A stretch of DNA of 64,000 nt, taken from Planctomycetota bacterium. GTDB lineage: Bacteria > Planctomycetota > B15-G4 > SIAN01. The DNA lies in contig JAEUIC010000035.1 of NCBI GenBank assembly GCA_016795285.1, positions 46,220-110,219 on the forward strand, written 5' to 3'. The notes under the pieces were generated by a model. It ran no database searches. It had not been told where the DNA came from and was given only the letters and a program-made list of their open reading frames with translations. The translations under genes were made by a program, and so were the position numbers. This document shows, in pieces, positions 39,624 to 49,479 of the stretch (its first letter is position 1; every line of letters starts with the position of its first letter).

Positions 39624-40880
39624 TCACCCCTTGACGCAGACCACCTGCTTCAGCGTGTGGACCACCTCGACCAAGTCGTCCTGCGCGCGCATCACGGCGT
39701 CGATGTCCTTGTAGGCCATCGGCGTCTCGTCGATCACCGCGGCATCCTTGCGGCACTCGACCGCGCGCGTCGCCGCCTCGTGGTCGGCCAGCGTGAAGCG
39801 CTTCTTCGCCTCGGTCCGCGACATCCGCCGGCCGGCGCCGTGGCTGCAGCTCTCGAAGCTCTGCGGATTGCCGTGGCCGCGCACGATGAAGCTCTTCGCC
39901 CCCATGCTGCCCGGGATGATCCCGAGCTCGCCGGCGCCGGCCCGCACCGCACCCTTGCGCGTGACCAGCAGGTCGACACCGCCGTGCTTCTCGCGCGCGA
40001 CGTAGTTGTGGTGGCAGTTCACCGCCATCAAGTCGGCGCGGAACTCCGGCAGCTTGCAGAACCGCAGCGTGCGCACCACCGCCGCCATCATCAGCTCGCG
40101 ATTGGTGCGGGCGTACTCCTGCGCCCACTCGACCGCCTCCACGTAGTCGCGGAAGTCGGGCGAGCCGGCATCGAGCCACGCGAGGTCGCGGTCGGGCAGC
40201 GGGCCGAGGTCCTTGCCGAGCCGCTCGCGCGCGCGCTCGATGAAGTAGGTGCCGATCCGGTTGCCGATGCCGCGCGAGCCGGAGTGGAGCAGCACCCAGA
40301 CCTGCTCCGCCTCGTCGCGGCAGAGCTCGATGAAGTGGTTGCCCGTGCCGAGCGTCCCGAGCTGCCGCTCCGGCGCGTGCGTCCGCGTGCGCGGATGCTT
40401 CTGCACGATCGCCTTCAGCCGCGGCGCGAGGTTCCCCCACGCCGCGAGCGCCGGCTCGGGCGGCTCGCGCCAGGCGCCGCGGTCGCGCGCGCCGCCGTGG
40501 TCGGTGCGGCCATGCGGGACCGACCGCTCGATCGAGTGGCGGATCGCGCGGAGGTCATCGGGCAGGTCGCTCGCCTTCAAGCTCGTGCGGACCGCCATCA
40601 TCCCGCAGCCGATGTCGACGCCGACGGCGGCCGGCACGACTGCGCATGCGCTCGCGAACACCGTCCCGACCGTCGCGCCGATGCCGACGTGGACGTCGGG
40701 CATCGCGGCGACGTGGCCGTGGACGATCGGCAGGCGGGCGAGATTCTCGAGCTGCCGGAGCGCCCCTTCCTCGACCGGCACGCCGCGCACCCACGCCCGC
40801 ACTTCGCCGCCCCCGTCGACGTGGCGCACGATCGGGCCGTGCGAAGCGGCCGGTTCGGGAAGTTCTCGGATCGGGTCCAT
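39624..40880 (-). CDS. rtcB: RNA-splicing ligase RtcB
   Basis: 418 residues. RtcB joins 2',3'-cyclic-phosphate or 3'-phosphate RNA ends to 5'-OH ends using GTP and Mn2+. Metal-site and GMP-site motifs are intact: MPDVHVG, VGVDIGCGM (Asp89, Cys92), GTGNHFIEL, HSGSRGIGN, VNCHHNYV, PGSMGAKSFIV and SCSHGAGR with the histidine that is guanylylated. GAGGAA precedes the ATG. It lies 77 bases after the LpxL-like gene on the same strand. No archease, RtcA or RtcR gene is visible nearby. Confidence 0.93.
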   Translation of the reverse strand: MDPIRELPEPAASHGPIVRHVDGGGEVRAWVRGVPVEEGALRQLENLARLPIVHGHVAAMPDVHVGIGATVGTVFASACAVVPAAVGVDIGCGMMAVRTSLKASDLPDDLRAIRHSIERSVPHGRTDHGGARDRGAWREPPEPALAAWGNLAPRLKAIVQKHPRTRTHAPERQLGTLGTGNHFIELCRDEAEQVWVLLHSGSRGIGNRIGTYFIERARERLGKDLGPLPDRDLAWLDAGSPDFRDYVEAVEWAQEYARTNRELMMAAVVRTLRFCKLPEFRADLMAVNCHHNYVAREKHGGVDLLVTRKGAVRAGAGELGIIPGSMGAKSFIVRGHGNPQSFESCSHGAGRRMSRTEAKKRFTLADHEAATRAVECRKDAAVIDETPMAYKDIDAVMRAQDDLVEVVHTLKQVVCVKG

Positions 40881-40957
40881 GGCGGTTCCTCGGTACGGGG
40901 TCGCCGCGTCGGCGTCGATCGACTCCGCAGACGGCTCGTTCGCCGCGGCCGGCCGCG

Positions 40958-41884
40958 TCAGGTCACGCGCTCGTCCGGCGGCCGCGTCTTCCAGCGCGGG
41001 TGGATCCAGTTCCACTGCTCCGGATGGGCGCGCACGAACGCCTCGAGCCGCCCGTTCAGCTCGCGCAGCAGCCGCGCCTCCTCGACGTCGGGATCGGCCG
41101 CGAGGTCGGGGACGATCGGCTCGGCGAACGCCGCCGCGTAGTCGAGCGGCCGGCCGCGGCTCCAGCTCGACACCACGAGGATCGGCTTGCCGGTCCGCAG
41201 CGCCAGCACGGCGGGCGTGCGCACCGTCGCCGCCGGCACGCCGAAGAAGTCGACGAACGCCGGGCTCTCCTTCTGGTTCAGGTCGCAGAGCAGCGCGACG
41301 CTCTGCCCGCGCCGCAGGCAGCGGAACAGCGACACGACCGCGTTCTCGCGATCGATCAGCCCCATGCCGAGCCGCCCGCGCAGCGCGACCAGCCGCGCGT
41401 TCAGCTCGGGGTTGCGCAGCGGCTTCATCACCGCATGGAGCGGCGCGACCTGCTCGGTGACGACGCCGCCGAGCAGCTCCCAGTGGCCCTGATGCAGCGT
41501 CACGAAGATCGCGGCGCCGTGCTGCTCGACCAGCGCCTTCGCGCGCGCGCCGCCTTCGAGCGCGACGAAGCGCGACAGCGGCCGCAGGCGCGGCTTGGCG
41601 AGCAGCAGCAGGTACTCGACGAAGAAGCGGCCGAGGTGGCGATAGACGCCGGCGACGATCGCGCGCCGCGCCGCCTCGTCGAGCGCCGGCCCGTAGGCGA
41701 GCGCGAGGTTCGAGAGCGCCACCGCGCGGCGGCGCCGATCGAGGCGGCCGAGCAGCCCGCCCAACCGCTCGCCGCACCGCACGCCGAGGGTGACCGGCAC
41801 GAAGCGCGCCGCCCACGCGAGCAGTTGCACCAGCCGCGACTCGGCCGCATCGCGCCCGCGCTTCCAACGGCTCCGCGGCTTCAC
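40958..41884 (-). CDS. Lipid A acyltransferase, LpxL/HtrB-like
   Basis: 308 residues. An N-terminal amphipathic or membrane segment is followed by the acyltransferase HQGHWE motif (His-X4-Glu) and further family segments (LRRGQSVALLCDLNQ, VPAATVRTPAVLALRTG, HPEQWNWIHPRWKTRP). These enzymes add secondary acyl chains to Kdo2-lipid A at the inner membrane. The GTG overlaps the stop of the ArnT-like gene as GTGA. Its position at the end of a metal-efflux operon is unusual. Confidence 0.85.
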   Translation of the reverse strand: MKPRSRWKRGRDAAESRLVQLLAWAARFVPVTLGVRCGERLGGLLGRLDRRRRAVALSNLALAYGPALDEAARRAIVAGVYRHLGRFFVEYLLLLAKPRLRPLSRFVALEGGARAKALVEQHGAAIFVTLHQGHWELLGGVVTEQVAPLHAVMKPLRNPELNARLVALRGRLGMGLIDRENAVVSLFRCLRRGQSVALLCDLNQKESPAFVDFFGVPAATVRTPAVLALRTGKPILVVSSWSRGRPLDYAAAFAEPIVPDLAADPDVEEARLLRELNGRLEAFVRAHPEQWNWIHPRWKTRPPDERVT

Positions 41885-43557
41885 GGACCGCCCCGCAACG
41901 CGACGAGCGCGCGCCCCTGCAGGTGACCGCGCGCGACGACCCGCCCGCTCCCGACCAGCCCGAAACGCGCCAACTCGTCCTCCCACAAGATCGCGATCAA
42001 CGCCGGATCCTCGCCGAGCAGCCGCAGCGGCTTGCGGCCGTCGTACTCCTCGATCAGAGGAAGTCCGGTGACCAGGCGCAACGCGCAGCGCAGCCCGGTC
42101 GGCGCCACGATCCGCTTCGCCGCGCGGATCGGCGGCGCGTCGAGGAGTTCGCGCGCGCCGAAGATCGGATCGGCGCGCCACGCCACCAGCGGCATGAGCG
42201 AGAGCACGACGATCGAGCCGAGCAAGGTGCGACGCAACGGCGGCGCGCCCGCGTCGCGTGCCGCCTGCACCAGCAGCGCGACGAGCGCCGCCGCGCCGAC
42301 CACGATCCCGCCGAGCAGGAGCGGGTCGCGCTCGATCGCCTCGAGAGCCTCCGCATCGACCGCGTCGCCGAGCGGGACGCCGAAGGGCAAGGCGATCGCT
42401 GCCGCCAGCAGCGCCAGGGCGAGGAGACCGGCGAGCGCGCCGATGCTGCGGCTCGCGGCTCGGCGCGGCGGCGCAGCGAGCGCCTCGCCCGCCAGCAGCG
42501 CGAGCGCGGGCAGCGCCGGCAGGATGTAGTGCGGCTGCTGCGTCGGGAGCAGCGCGATCAACACCGTCGGCAGCAGCCCGAAGCCGAGCAGCGCCGCCTG
42601 TCGCGGCGGCGGCCGCCACCACGCGCGCGCCGGCCGCGGCAGCGCGCCGATCGCGAGCAAGCTCCACGGCAGCATGCCCGCCAGCGCGATCAGCAGCGCG
42701 TAGCCCGGGAAGCGATGGTGCTTCCGCTCGGTGCCGGCCACGCGCCGCTCGAGCTGCCCGAAGGTCAGGTCGTGGACGTAGCTCGCGCCGGCGATCGACT
42801 GCGCCTTCGCGGTCCACGCCAGCGCCAGCCCGACCGCGCTCGCCAGCACCAGGAGGTCGAGCCACGCGAAGGAGGCCGGCCGCGGCGCAGCCGGTGCGTC
42901 CGGGTCGCGACGCGCGACGCTCGCGCCGATGCGCCAGCCGATCGCGAAGAGCAGCACGACCGGCCCCTTGGTCAGCAGCCCCGCCGCCAGCAGCACGCCT
43001 TCGAGCAGCGCCAGGCCGACCCGCGACCCGCGCCGCTCGTGCGGCAGGACGGTGCGCCGCGCGGCGCAGGCGAACGCGGCGCAGAGCTCGAACGCGAGCA
43101 GCGGATCGAGGTAGCCGAGCTGCGCGTAGGCGGCGAAGAGCGGCGCCGTGATCAGCACGAAGGCGCCGCGCCGGACGGCCGTGCCGGACAGCCCGCAGGA
43201 GCGCCCGATCGACGGCAGGAGCAGCAGCGTCCCGAGCGACGCGAGCAGCGAGACGAACTGCGGCCCGCGATCGATCGGGACGCCGAGCCGCGCGAGCCCG
43301 GCGATCGCCCAGAAGAAGCCGGGCGGCTTCTCGAAGTACCACTTCTGGTGGAGCACCGGCACCCACCACTGCCCGCTCTCGCGCATCGCCAGCGCGACGT
43401 CGGCGTAGCGCGTCTCGTCGACCGGCCACGCGCTGCGCAGCAGGACCATCGGCGACCAGAGCGCGATCGCGAGGAGCAGCGCCCCGCCGAGGACGCCGCG
43501 GGAACCGGTCGCCGCGGGGTCGGCGTCGCGCGCAGCGAGTGGAGCGAGGTTTCGCAA
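41881..43557 (-). CDS. ArnT-like glycosyltransferase (GT83)
   Basis: 558 residues with about 12 membrane helices. WPVDETRYADVALAMRESG contains the Asp-Glu catalytic motif, and WYFEKPPGFFW is the classical ArnT motif after it. ArnT moves an amino-arabinose or related sugar from undecaprenyl phosphate to lipid A, which changes surface charge; other GT83 enzymes use other sugars. TTG is chosen because AGGAAG, overlapping the RND stop codon, lies five bases upstream. It is coupled to the LpxL-like gene downstream. Confidence 0.8.
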   Translation of the reverse strand: MRNLAPLAARDADPAATGSRGVLGGALLLAIALWSPMVLLRSAWPVDETRYADVALAMRESGQWWVPVLHQKWYFEKPPGFFWAIAGLARLGVPIDRGPQFVSLLASLGTLLLLPSIGRSCGLSGTAVRRGAFVLITAPLFAAYAQLGYLDPLLAFELCAAFACAARRTVLPHERRGSRVGLALLEGVLLAAGLLTKGPVVLLFAIGWRIGASVARRDPDAPAAPRPASFAWLDLLVLASAVGLALAWTAKAQSIAGASYVHDLTFGQLERRVAGTERKHHRFPGYALLIALAGMLPWSLLAIGALPRPARAWWRPPPRQAALLGFGLLPTVLIALLPTQQPHYILPALPALALLAGEALAAPPRRAASRSIGALAGLLALALLAAAIALPFGVPLGDAVDAEALEAIERDPLLLGGIVVGAAALVALLVQAARDAGAPPLRRTLLGSIVVLSLMPLVAWRADPIFGARELLDAPPIRAAKRIVAPTGLRCALRLVTGLPLIEEYDGRKPLRLLGEDPALIAILWEDELARFGLVGSGRVVARGHLQGRALVALRGGP

Positions 43558-43566
43558 GGCGTCTTC

Positions 43567-46500
43567 CTATTCCATCGCGGCCGAGAAGCGGCCGAAGCGC
43601 AGCGCGAGGGTCGGCAACAGCAGCAAGTTGAGGAGCGTCGAGGTCGCGAGCCCGCCGAGGATCACCACGGCCATCGGCCCCTCGATCTCGCGCCCCGCGC
43701 TGCCGCTGCCGATCGCGATCGGCAGCAGTCCGAGACCCGTGACGAGCGCGGTCATCAGGATCGGCAGCAGCCGCTCCGACGCGGCGCGGACCACCGTCTC
43801 GGCTCCGAACGGCGCGCGCTCCTCGACGACGACGTGCTCGATGTGGGCGAGCAGCATGATCGAGTTGCGCATCGTGACGCCGAACAACGTCACGAAGCCG
43901 ACCATCGAGCCCATCGACAGCGTGCCGCCCGTCCACGCCACGGCCAGCACGCCGCCCACGAAGGCGAACGGCAGGTTGGACAGCGCCAGCAGCAGGTTGC
44001 GCGCATTGCCGAACGCCGCGCCGAGCAGGATCACCACTGCCAGCAGCGCCATCGCGCCGTGCAGCAGCAGCTCGTCGCGCGCGACCTGCTCCTGCTGCGC
44101 TGCGCCGCTGAACGACAGGTAGTTCCCTTCCGGCAGCGCGACTGCCCCGTCGAGGCGAGCGCGCGCCTCCGCGACGAACGACGCGACGTCGCGACCGCTC
44201 ACGTTGCAGGTGACGGTCTGGCGCCGACGCCCGCCCTCGCGCAGCAGCAGGTAGCGGCCCGTCGTGGCTCGCACGTGCGCGAGCTCGCGCAGCGGCGCCA
44301 TCGCCCCCGAGGCCGAGCGCAGCAGCAGCTCGCCGACGCGCGCCGGATCGTCCCGCAGCGCCGGCGCGAAGGTCGCGACCACGTCGAACGAGCGCGGCCC
44401 GTCGTGGATCTGCGCCAGCGTGCGCCCCTGGAAGGCGGTCTCCACGACGTCCAGCACGTCGGTCGCCGCGAAGCCCGACGCCGCGAGCCGATCGCGCCGC
44501 AACTCGACTTCCAGCGCAGGCATGCCCGGGAGCGACCCGCGCTGCACGTCGACCGCGCCGGGCACCATCGCCAGCTGCTCGGCCAGGCGCGCCGCCGCGG
44601 CATCGAGCGCGTCGAGCTCCTCGCCGAAGACGTTCACGACGACCTGCGCCGTCTCGCCGCTGATCGACTCGCCGATGCGATCGCCGAGGAAGGTGAGCAG
44701 CTCGGTCTGGATGCCGGGGATCGGCGCGAGGACCGCGCGGATCTCGTCGGCGACTTGCGCTTCGACGTCGGGCGCGAGCGGCGCGAGCTCGATGTGGAAC
44801 TCGCTGCGATGCGGCCCCCACGGATCCTCGCCGAGCTCCGCGCGCCCGATCTGCTGCTCGACCGTCGCCAGATGCGGGTTGCGCAGGAGTTCTTCGCTGA
44901 CGCGCGCCCCCAACCGGCGCATCTCGTCGATCGACGCGCCCGGCGCCATCGACAGCTGCAGCACGAAGTGGCCTTCCCGGAAATCGGGCAGGAACTCCGA
45001 CCCGAGCCACGGCACCGCCGCCGCCCCGCCGCTCGCCAGCAGCAGGGCGATCAGCAGCGCTGCGAGCGGGTGGGCGACGACACGCCGCAGCAGCGCGGAG
45101 TAGGCGGCGCGCAGCCGCTGCGCGAAGCGCGGCTCGGTGCGTGCGCGATCGCGACGACCGAGGAGCGTCAGCGCGAGCGCCGGCGTCAGCGTCAGCGCGA
45201 CGACCAGCGACGCCAGCACCGCGGCGATGTAGGCGATGCCGAGCGGCGCGAAGAAGCGCCCTTGCAGCCCCGACAGCATCAGCACCGGCAGGAACACGAC
45301 GACCACCACGAAGGTCGCGTGCACCACCGAGCGGCGCACTTCCAGCGACGCGTCGAGCACGACGCGGAGCGGCGAGCGTCGCGTCGCGGAGAGCGCCTCC
45401 TGACGCAGCCGGCGCACGATGTTCTCGACGTCGATGATCGCGTCGTCGACCACCTCGCCGATGGCGATGGCGAGGCCGCCGAGCGTCATCGTGTCGAGCG
45501 CCATGCCGAGCCGCGTCAGCACGACCACCGCCGCCAGCAGCGACAGCGGGATCGCCGTCAACGAGACGAACGCCGCCGGCGCATCGGCCAGGAAGAGGAA
45601 CAGCACCGCGGCCACCAGCAGCGCGCCGATCCACAGCGAGTGGCCGAGGTTCGCCACCGCCGTCTCGATGAAGTTCGCCGGTCGGTGGATCCGCCCGAAG
45701 ACCTCGATCCCCTGCTCCGCGAAGGCCGGCTTCAACTCGTCGAGCGCCGCCTCGACCGCGCGGGTCACCTCGAGCGTGTTGGCGCCGTGCTGCGACAGCG
45801 CCTTCACCAGCACCGCGGGCTTGCCCTGCACCAGGCAGTCGCCGAACCGCGGGCGCGGGCCGTCCACCACGCTCGCGACGTCACCGACCGTGATCGGCCG
45901 GCCGTCGCGCCACTCGACCAGCGTGCGCGCGAGCTCGGCCGGAGTCAGCGCCTGCCCGCGCGTCTCGATCACCACGCGCTGCGCCGGCGTGTCGACGAAG
46001 CCGGCGCCGCGGATGCCGGTGGCGCGCCGCACCGCCTCCAGCAGCGATTCGAGCGCGACCCCGGCTGCGGCGAGGCGCGCCGGGTCGCACTCGACCTGCA
46101 GCTGGCGCACTTCGCCGCCGAACAGCGTCACGCTCGACACGCCGGCGACGGCGCGCAGCCGCGGCGCGACGGTCCATTCCGCGAAGGTGCGCAGCTCCAT
46201 CGGCGTGAGGCGCGTCGACACCAGTCCGACCTTGAGCAAGTCCATCGTCGCCGAAGTCAGCGGCGTCAGCTTCGGCGCCTCGACGCCGGCGGGCAGCTCG
46301 CCCGCCACCGTCGCCAGCTGCTCGGCCAGCACTTGGCGCGCGCGGAACGGGTCGGTGCCCTCCTCGAACGTGGCCGTCACCACGCAGAGACCCTGGATCG
46401 ACTGCGAACGCACGGAATCGAGGTTCCCTGCGCCTTGCAGCGACGCCTCGATCGGGGCCGTGACCAGCAGCTCGACCTGCTCGGCCGAGAGGCCGGGCGC

Positions 46501-46656
46501 CTCGCACTGCACCACCACCTGCGGCGGCGCGAAGTCGGGCAGCACGTCGAGCGGCGCGTGCGCCGCGACGTGGACGCCGTACGCGATCAGCGCGCACGCC
46601 ACGGCGATCACCGATCCACGGCTCGCGAGGCAGAAGGCGACCAGCGACTGGAGCAT
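43567..46656 (-). CDS. Heavy-metal efflux RND pump (CusA/CzcA family)
   Basis: 1029 residues, full length, with 12 membrane helices and two large periplasmic loops. HME-RND markers are seen: LDVLPDFAPPQV near the start, LGGLAIAIGEVVDDAIIDVEN in helix 4 with the acidic proton-relay residues, and SISGETAQVVVNVFGEELD in the second loop. The Met ladder of CusA is not evident, so copper/silver specificity cannot be claimed. It lies 13 bases after the membrane-fusion gene. Proton-driven export of a metal or similar cation from periplasm or cytoplasm is expected. Confidence 0.9.
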   Translation of the reverse strand: MLQSLVAFCLASRGSVIAVACALIAYGVHVAAHAPLDVLPDFAPPQVVVQCEAPGLSAEQVELLVTAPIEASLQGAGNLDSVRSQSIQGLCVVTATFEEGTDPFRARQVLAEQLATVAGELPAGVEAPKLTPLTSATMDLLKVGLVSTRLTPMELRTFAEWTVAPRLRAVAGVSSVTLFGGEVRQLQVECDPARLAAAGVALESLLEAVRRATGIRGAGFVDTPAQRVVIETRGQALTPAELARTLVEWRDGRPITVGDVASVVDGPRPRFGDCLVQGKPAVLVKALSQHGANTLEVTRAVEAALDELKPAFAEQGIEVFGRIHRPANFIETAVANLGHSLWIGALLVAAVLFLFLADAPAAFVSLTAIPLSLLAAVVVLTRLGMALDTMTLGGLAIAIGEVVDDAIIDVENIVRRLRQEALSATRRSPLRVVLDASLEVRRSVVHATFVVVVVFLPVLMLSGLQGRFFAPLGIAYIAAVLASLVVALTLTPALALTLLGRRDRARTEPRFAQRLRAAYSALLRRVVAHPLAALLIALLLASGGAAAVPWLGSEFLPDFREGHFVLQLSMAPGASIDEMRRLGARVSEELLRNPHLATVEQQIGRAELGEDPWGPHRSEFHIELAPLAPDVEAQVADEIRAVLAPIPGIQTELLTFLGDRIGESISGETAQVVVNVFGEELDALDAAAARLAEQLAMVPGAVDVQRGSLPGMPALEVELRRDRLAASGFAATDVLDVVETAFQGRTLAQIHDGPRSFDVVATFAPALRDDPARVGELLLRSASGAMAPLRELAHVRATTGRYLLLREGGRRRQTVTCNVSGRDVASFVAEARARLDGAVALPEGNYLSFSGAAQQEQVARDELLLHGAMALLAVVILLGAAFGNARNLLLALSNLPFAFVGGVLAVAWTGGTLSMGSMVGFVTLFGVTMRNSIMLLAHIEHVVVEERAPFGAETVVRAASERLLPILMTALVTGLGLLPIAIGSGSAGREIEGPMAVVILGGLATSTLLNLLLLPTLALRFGRFSAAME

Positions 46657-46669
46657 CGGCAGCGCCCGC

Positions 46670-47920
46670 CTATTCCTCGCCGCCGCCGCCCGCCGCCATC
46701 TGCTCTTCCGAGAGCAGCTCGCCGGCGCCGACGACCACGACGCGCGCGTCGGCGGCGAGTCCGCTCCCGACCCAGGCGACGCCCGCCTCGGCGCGCTCGA
46801 GCGTCACCTCCCGGCGCGTGAAGCGGCCCGCCTCGACCTCGACGTAGAGCCAGTCGCGGCCGCCGTAGCGCACGATCGCAGCGGCGGGGACCTCGAGGAC
46901 CGGTCGCGCGGGCCGCGCCGTGGCGAGCCGCGCCACCACTCCGTCGCCGGGACGCAGTCGCCGCTGCGGATCGCGGACGCGCAAGCGCAGCGCGCGTCCG
47001 ACTCCATCCCCGCGCGATGCCGGCCCGACCCATCGCGCGGGCAGCCACTCCGCGCCGATCGAGCTCGCCTGCAGCGTCGCCTCCTCGCGCAACGTCTCCG
47101 CCGCGGCGCCGGGCGGCACCACCACTTCGGCGTCCACTTCGCTGAAGTCGATCGTCCGCAGCAGCGGCTGACCGGCCTCGACCTGCTCGCCGGGCTGCGC
47201 CAGCACGGCCACGACTACTCCCGCGCGCGCCGGCAGCAACGGCCAGGCGGGCAGCGGCGCTCGCCCGCCGTCGAGCAGGGCGCTCAGCGTCTCGATCGCG
47301 CGGGCAGCCGCTGCGCGACGGGCGAGGTCCGTCGCCACCAGCGCCGACGCCGCCTCGACGACCTGATCGGCGACGCTCTGGTCGTCGGCGTTCAGCGCGC
47401 GCGCCCGCTCGAGCGCCGCCTGATCGGCGGAAAGCGCCGCTCCGACGCTGGCCAGCGTCGACTCCGCTTCCGCGCGGCGCAGCTCGAGGTCGGCGTGCTC
47501 GCTCGGCGTCAGCGGCATGACCCGCGGCAAGAGTTCGGCGAGCGGAGCGTCGGCATCGACCTGGCTCCCGAGCTCCGGCCAGGCGACCCCCGCGTGCTCC
47601 GCCAGGCGACCGGCCAACGGCGCGCGCAACGTGCTCTCGCTGGAGCCGTCGGCTTCGATGCGGCCGAACGCCAGCACGACCGCCTCGGCCGAGCGCGGCG
47701 TGGCGACCGCGACTTCGAGGCCGATCGCCGCGCGCGACTCCGCGGTGAGCCGCAACGACGTCGTGCCCGCGCCGTCTCGCTCGACCAGGAACGGCACCAG
47801 CTCCGTCGGGTGCTCCTCGTCGGCCTCCACGCCTTCCCGCGCGCAGGAGGCCGCCAAGAGAGCTGCCAGCGAGAAGGCGGCCGCGATCGGAGCGCAGCGA
47901 CGGCGCGACGACTCATCCAT
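46670..47920 (-). CDS. RND membrane fusion protein (CusB/HlyD-like), lipoprotein
   Basis: 416 residues. Signal peptide with lipobox LLAASC. A lipoyl-type half domain (LRAPLAGRLAEHAGV...GSQVDADAPLAEL), a helical hairpin (about residues 145-215), the second half domain (PARAGVVVAVLAQPGEQVEAGQ), then a beta-barrel domain and a membrane-proximal domain. It links the RND pump to the TolC-like channel. The ATG overlaps the TolC-like stop region by eight bases. Confidence 0.85.
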   Translation of the reverse strand: MDESSRRRCAPIAAAFSLAALLAASCAREGVEADEEHPTELVPFLVERDGAGTTSLRLTAESRAAIGLEVAVATPRSAEAVVLAFGRIEADGSSESTLRAPLAGRLAEHAGVAWPELGSQVDADAPLAELLPRVMPLTPSEHADLELRRAEAESTLASVGAALSADQAALERARALNADDQSVADQVVEAASALVATDLARRAAAARAIETLSALLDGGRAPLPAWPLLPARAGVVVAVLAQPGEQVEAGQPLLRTIDFSEVDAEVVVPPGAAAETLREEATLQASSIGAEWLPARWVGPASRGDGVGRALRLRVRDPQRRLRPGDGVVARLATARPARPVLEVPAAAIVRYGGRDWLYVEVEAGRFTRREVTLERAEAGVAWVGSGLAADARVVVVGAGELLSEEQMAAGGGGEE

Positions 47921-49256
47921 CGATCGGCTCTAGCTCGGTCGAGTTCCAGCGCGGATCGAGCGGCCGCTGGCGCGCCTCCTCGAACTGCGCGACGGCCGCC
48001 GCCAGGGCGCGATCCGCCGCGAGCTGCTCGCGCGCCAGCTCGACGCCTGCTTGCCGCGTCTCGATTTCCTGCGGTCGATCGGCAGCGCCGCTCGCGACCT
48101 GACGCGACGCTTGCCGCTCGCGACGCGCCTGCTCGAGCTGCAGCTTCGCGAGCAACGTCCGCTCGGCCCGCGCCGCTGCGAGGCTGGCCCGCGCCTCGTC
48201 CATGGCGGCGAGCGCCGCCGCCTGCTGCATCCGGAAGCGCGCCGCCACGGCGTCGCGTCGCGCCACTGCCGCCGCGATGGGGCCTTCGTTGCGATCGAAG
48301 AGCGGCAGCTCCACCCCGACGGCGAGCTGGAAATGGCGCTCGCCCTGGTCGTACTGCCAACCGGGTCCGAGATGGAGCTCCGGCCACTGCTTCGCGACTT
48401 CGAGCTCGATCTGCCGCTCCGCCGCCTCGTACTCGGCGAGCGTCACGCGCAGGTCGAGGCGATCGGCGGCGTCCGCGACGGGCAGCTCCGCCTCGAGCGG
48501 CGCCGCGACGTCCGCGAGGGCGAGCCGGTGGCGGGCGAGTTCGGCCGGTGCCACCCCCACGGCCGCCGCCAGTCGCGCGGTCGCCTGCTCGAGCTGCGCC
48601 GCGGAGCGCGCGATCTCCAGTTCCGCGCGCCCTGCAGCGAGCTCCGCCGCGCTGCGCTCGCCGCGGCTCGCCGCGCCGGCCGCCACTCGCGTCGCGACCA
48701 ACGCCGCCAGGCGAGCGGCCAGCTCTTGCTGCTGGCGAGACAGCTCGAGCTCCCGCTCCGCGAAGCCTCGCTGCGTCGCGGCATCGCGGACTTCCGAGTA
48801 GATGCGCCAGATCGTGCGCGACCGCTCGAGCCACGCGATCGTGATCTCCTGATCCGCGATCGCCAGCTGTCGCTCGCGGCGCTCCCCCTGCCAGCAGAGC
48901 AGGTCGAGCGCGACCCCGAGCGACCAGCTGATCGGCGCATCGGTGCGCGAGACGTGCTCCGGCGTCACCGTCAGCGCCGGGTTCGGACGCGCCCCGGCCG
49001 TCGCGCGCGCCGCGATCCGCCCCCGGATCGCCGCCGACTCGGCGGCGAGTTCCGGTCGCAGGCGCAACGCGTTCCTCGCCAAGGCGAAGAGGTCGAGCGC
49101 CTCGCCCTCGGGAAGCTCGAGCGTCGCGACGAGATCCCGCTCGCGAACGGGGTCGAGCGGCTGCCGGTCGACCGCGATGCACGACGGCAGCGTCAGCGCG
49201 ACGAGCGCCAGGACGAGTCGGCGGCTTCGGCGGCCGGGGAGATCGGTGAGACGCAG
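47913..49256 (-). CDS. TolC-like outer-membrane channel lipoprotein, probable CTG start
   Basis: About 447 residues. The body is a TolC/CusC-type helical protein (two long repeats: ALRLRPEL, GVALDLLCWQGERRERQLA, ELSRQQQELAARLAALV, WPELHLGPGWQYDQGERHFQ). No ATG/GTG/TTG start exists before residue ~59 of this reading. The in-frame codons upstream encode a good lipoprotein signal (RRLVLALVALTLPSC, Cys26). A CTG sits six bases after AAGGAGG, so CTG at 49256 is the likely start; a TTG at 49082 would remove the signal. The frame is closed by a TAG at 49304. Confidence 0.75.
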   Translation of the reverse strand: MRLTDLPGRRSRRLVLALVALTLPSCIAVDRQPLDPVRERDLVATLELPEGEALDLFALARNALRLRPELAAESAAIRGRIAARATAGARPNPALTVTPEHVSRTDAPISWSLGVALDLLCWQGERRERQLAIADQEITIAWLERSRTIWRIYSEVRDAATQRGFAERELELSRQQQELAARLAALVATRVAAGAASRGERSAAELAAGRAELEIARSAAQLEQATARLAAAVGVAPAELARHRLALADVAAPLEAELPVADAADRLDLRVTLAEYEAAERQIELEVAKQWPELHLGPGWQYDQGERHFQLAVGVELPLFDRNEGPIAAAVARRDAVAARFRMQQAAALAAMDEARASLAAARAERTLLAKLQLEQARRERQASRQVASGAADRPQEIETRQAGVELAREQLAADRALAAAVAQFEEARQRPLDPRWNSTELEPIDG

Positions 49257-49353
49257 CTCCGTCCTCCTTCGAGAATCACGCGCCCCTCGAGTCGGCGGAT
49301 GCTAGGTCGACGGGGGTGGGCGGACGAAGTGCCGCGGGACCTCGATTTCAGCC

Positions 49354-49370
49354 AATCGTCAGGTGACGTC
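49354..49370. promoter_or_regulatory. Candidate regulator site upstream of efflux genes
   Basis: AATCGTCAGGTGACGTC has two GTC-starting half-sites about ten bases apart and resembles the repeat upstream of the response regulator gene. It lies about 100 bases before the TolC-like start, in the 223-base gap after the kinase gene. The gap has no gene. Confidence 0.4.
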
Positions 49371-49479
49371 GATCGCGAGGGTCCCGACGCTCCTCGGGGA
49401 TCGCCCTGACTCGGCGCTGCGCCGGCGGCATCGCGAGCGGGCGTGGTCGCGAACGAAGGCGCGGTCGGTTCGATCCGGT

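Noticed and set aside
43567..46656. Assignment of the RND pump to copper/silver (CusA)
   Set aside because: The methionine pairs that define CusA were not evident. Only the HME-RND family can be claimed.
41923..46821. Long plus-strand open frame (1632 codons) opposite the RND pump
   Set aside because: Antisense to well-supported ArnT-like and RND genes, with biased Arg/Gln/Glu composition and no recognisable domain.
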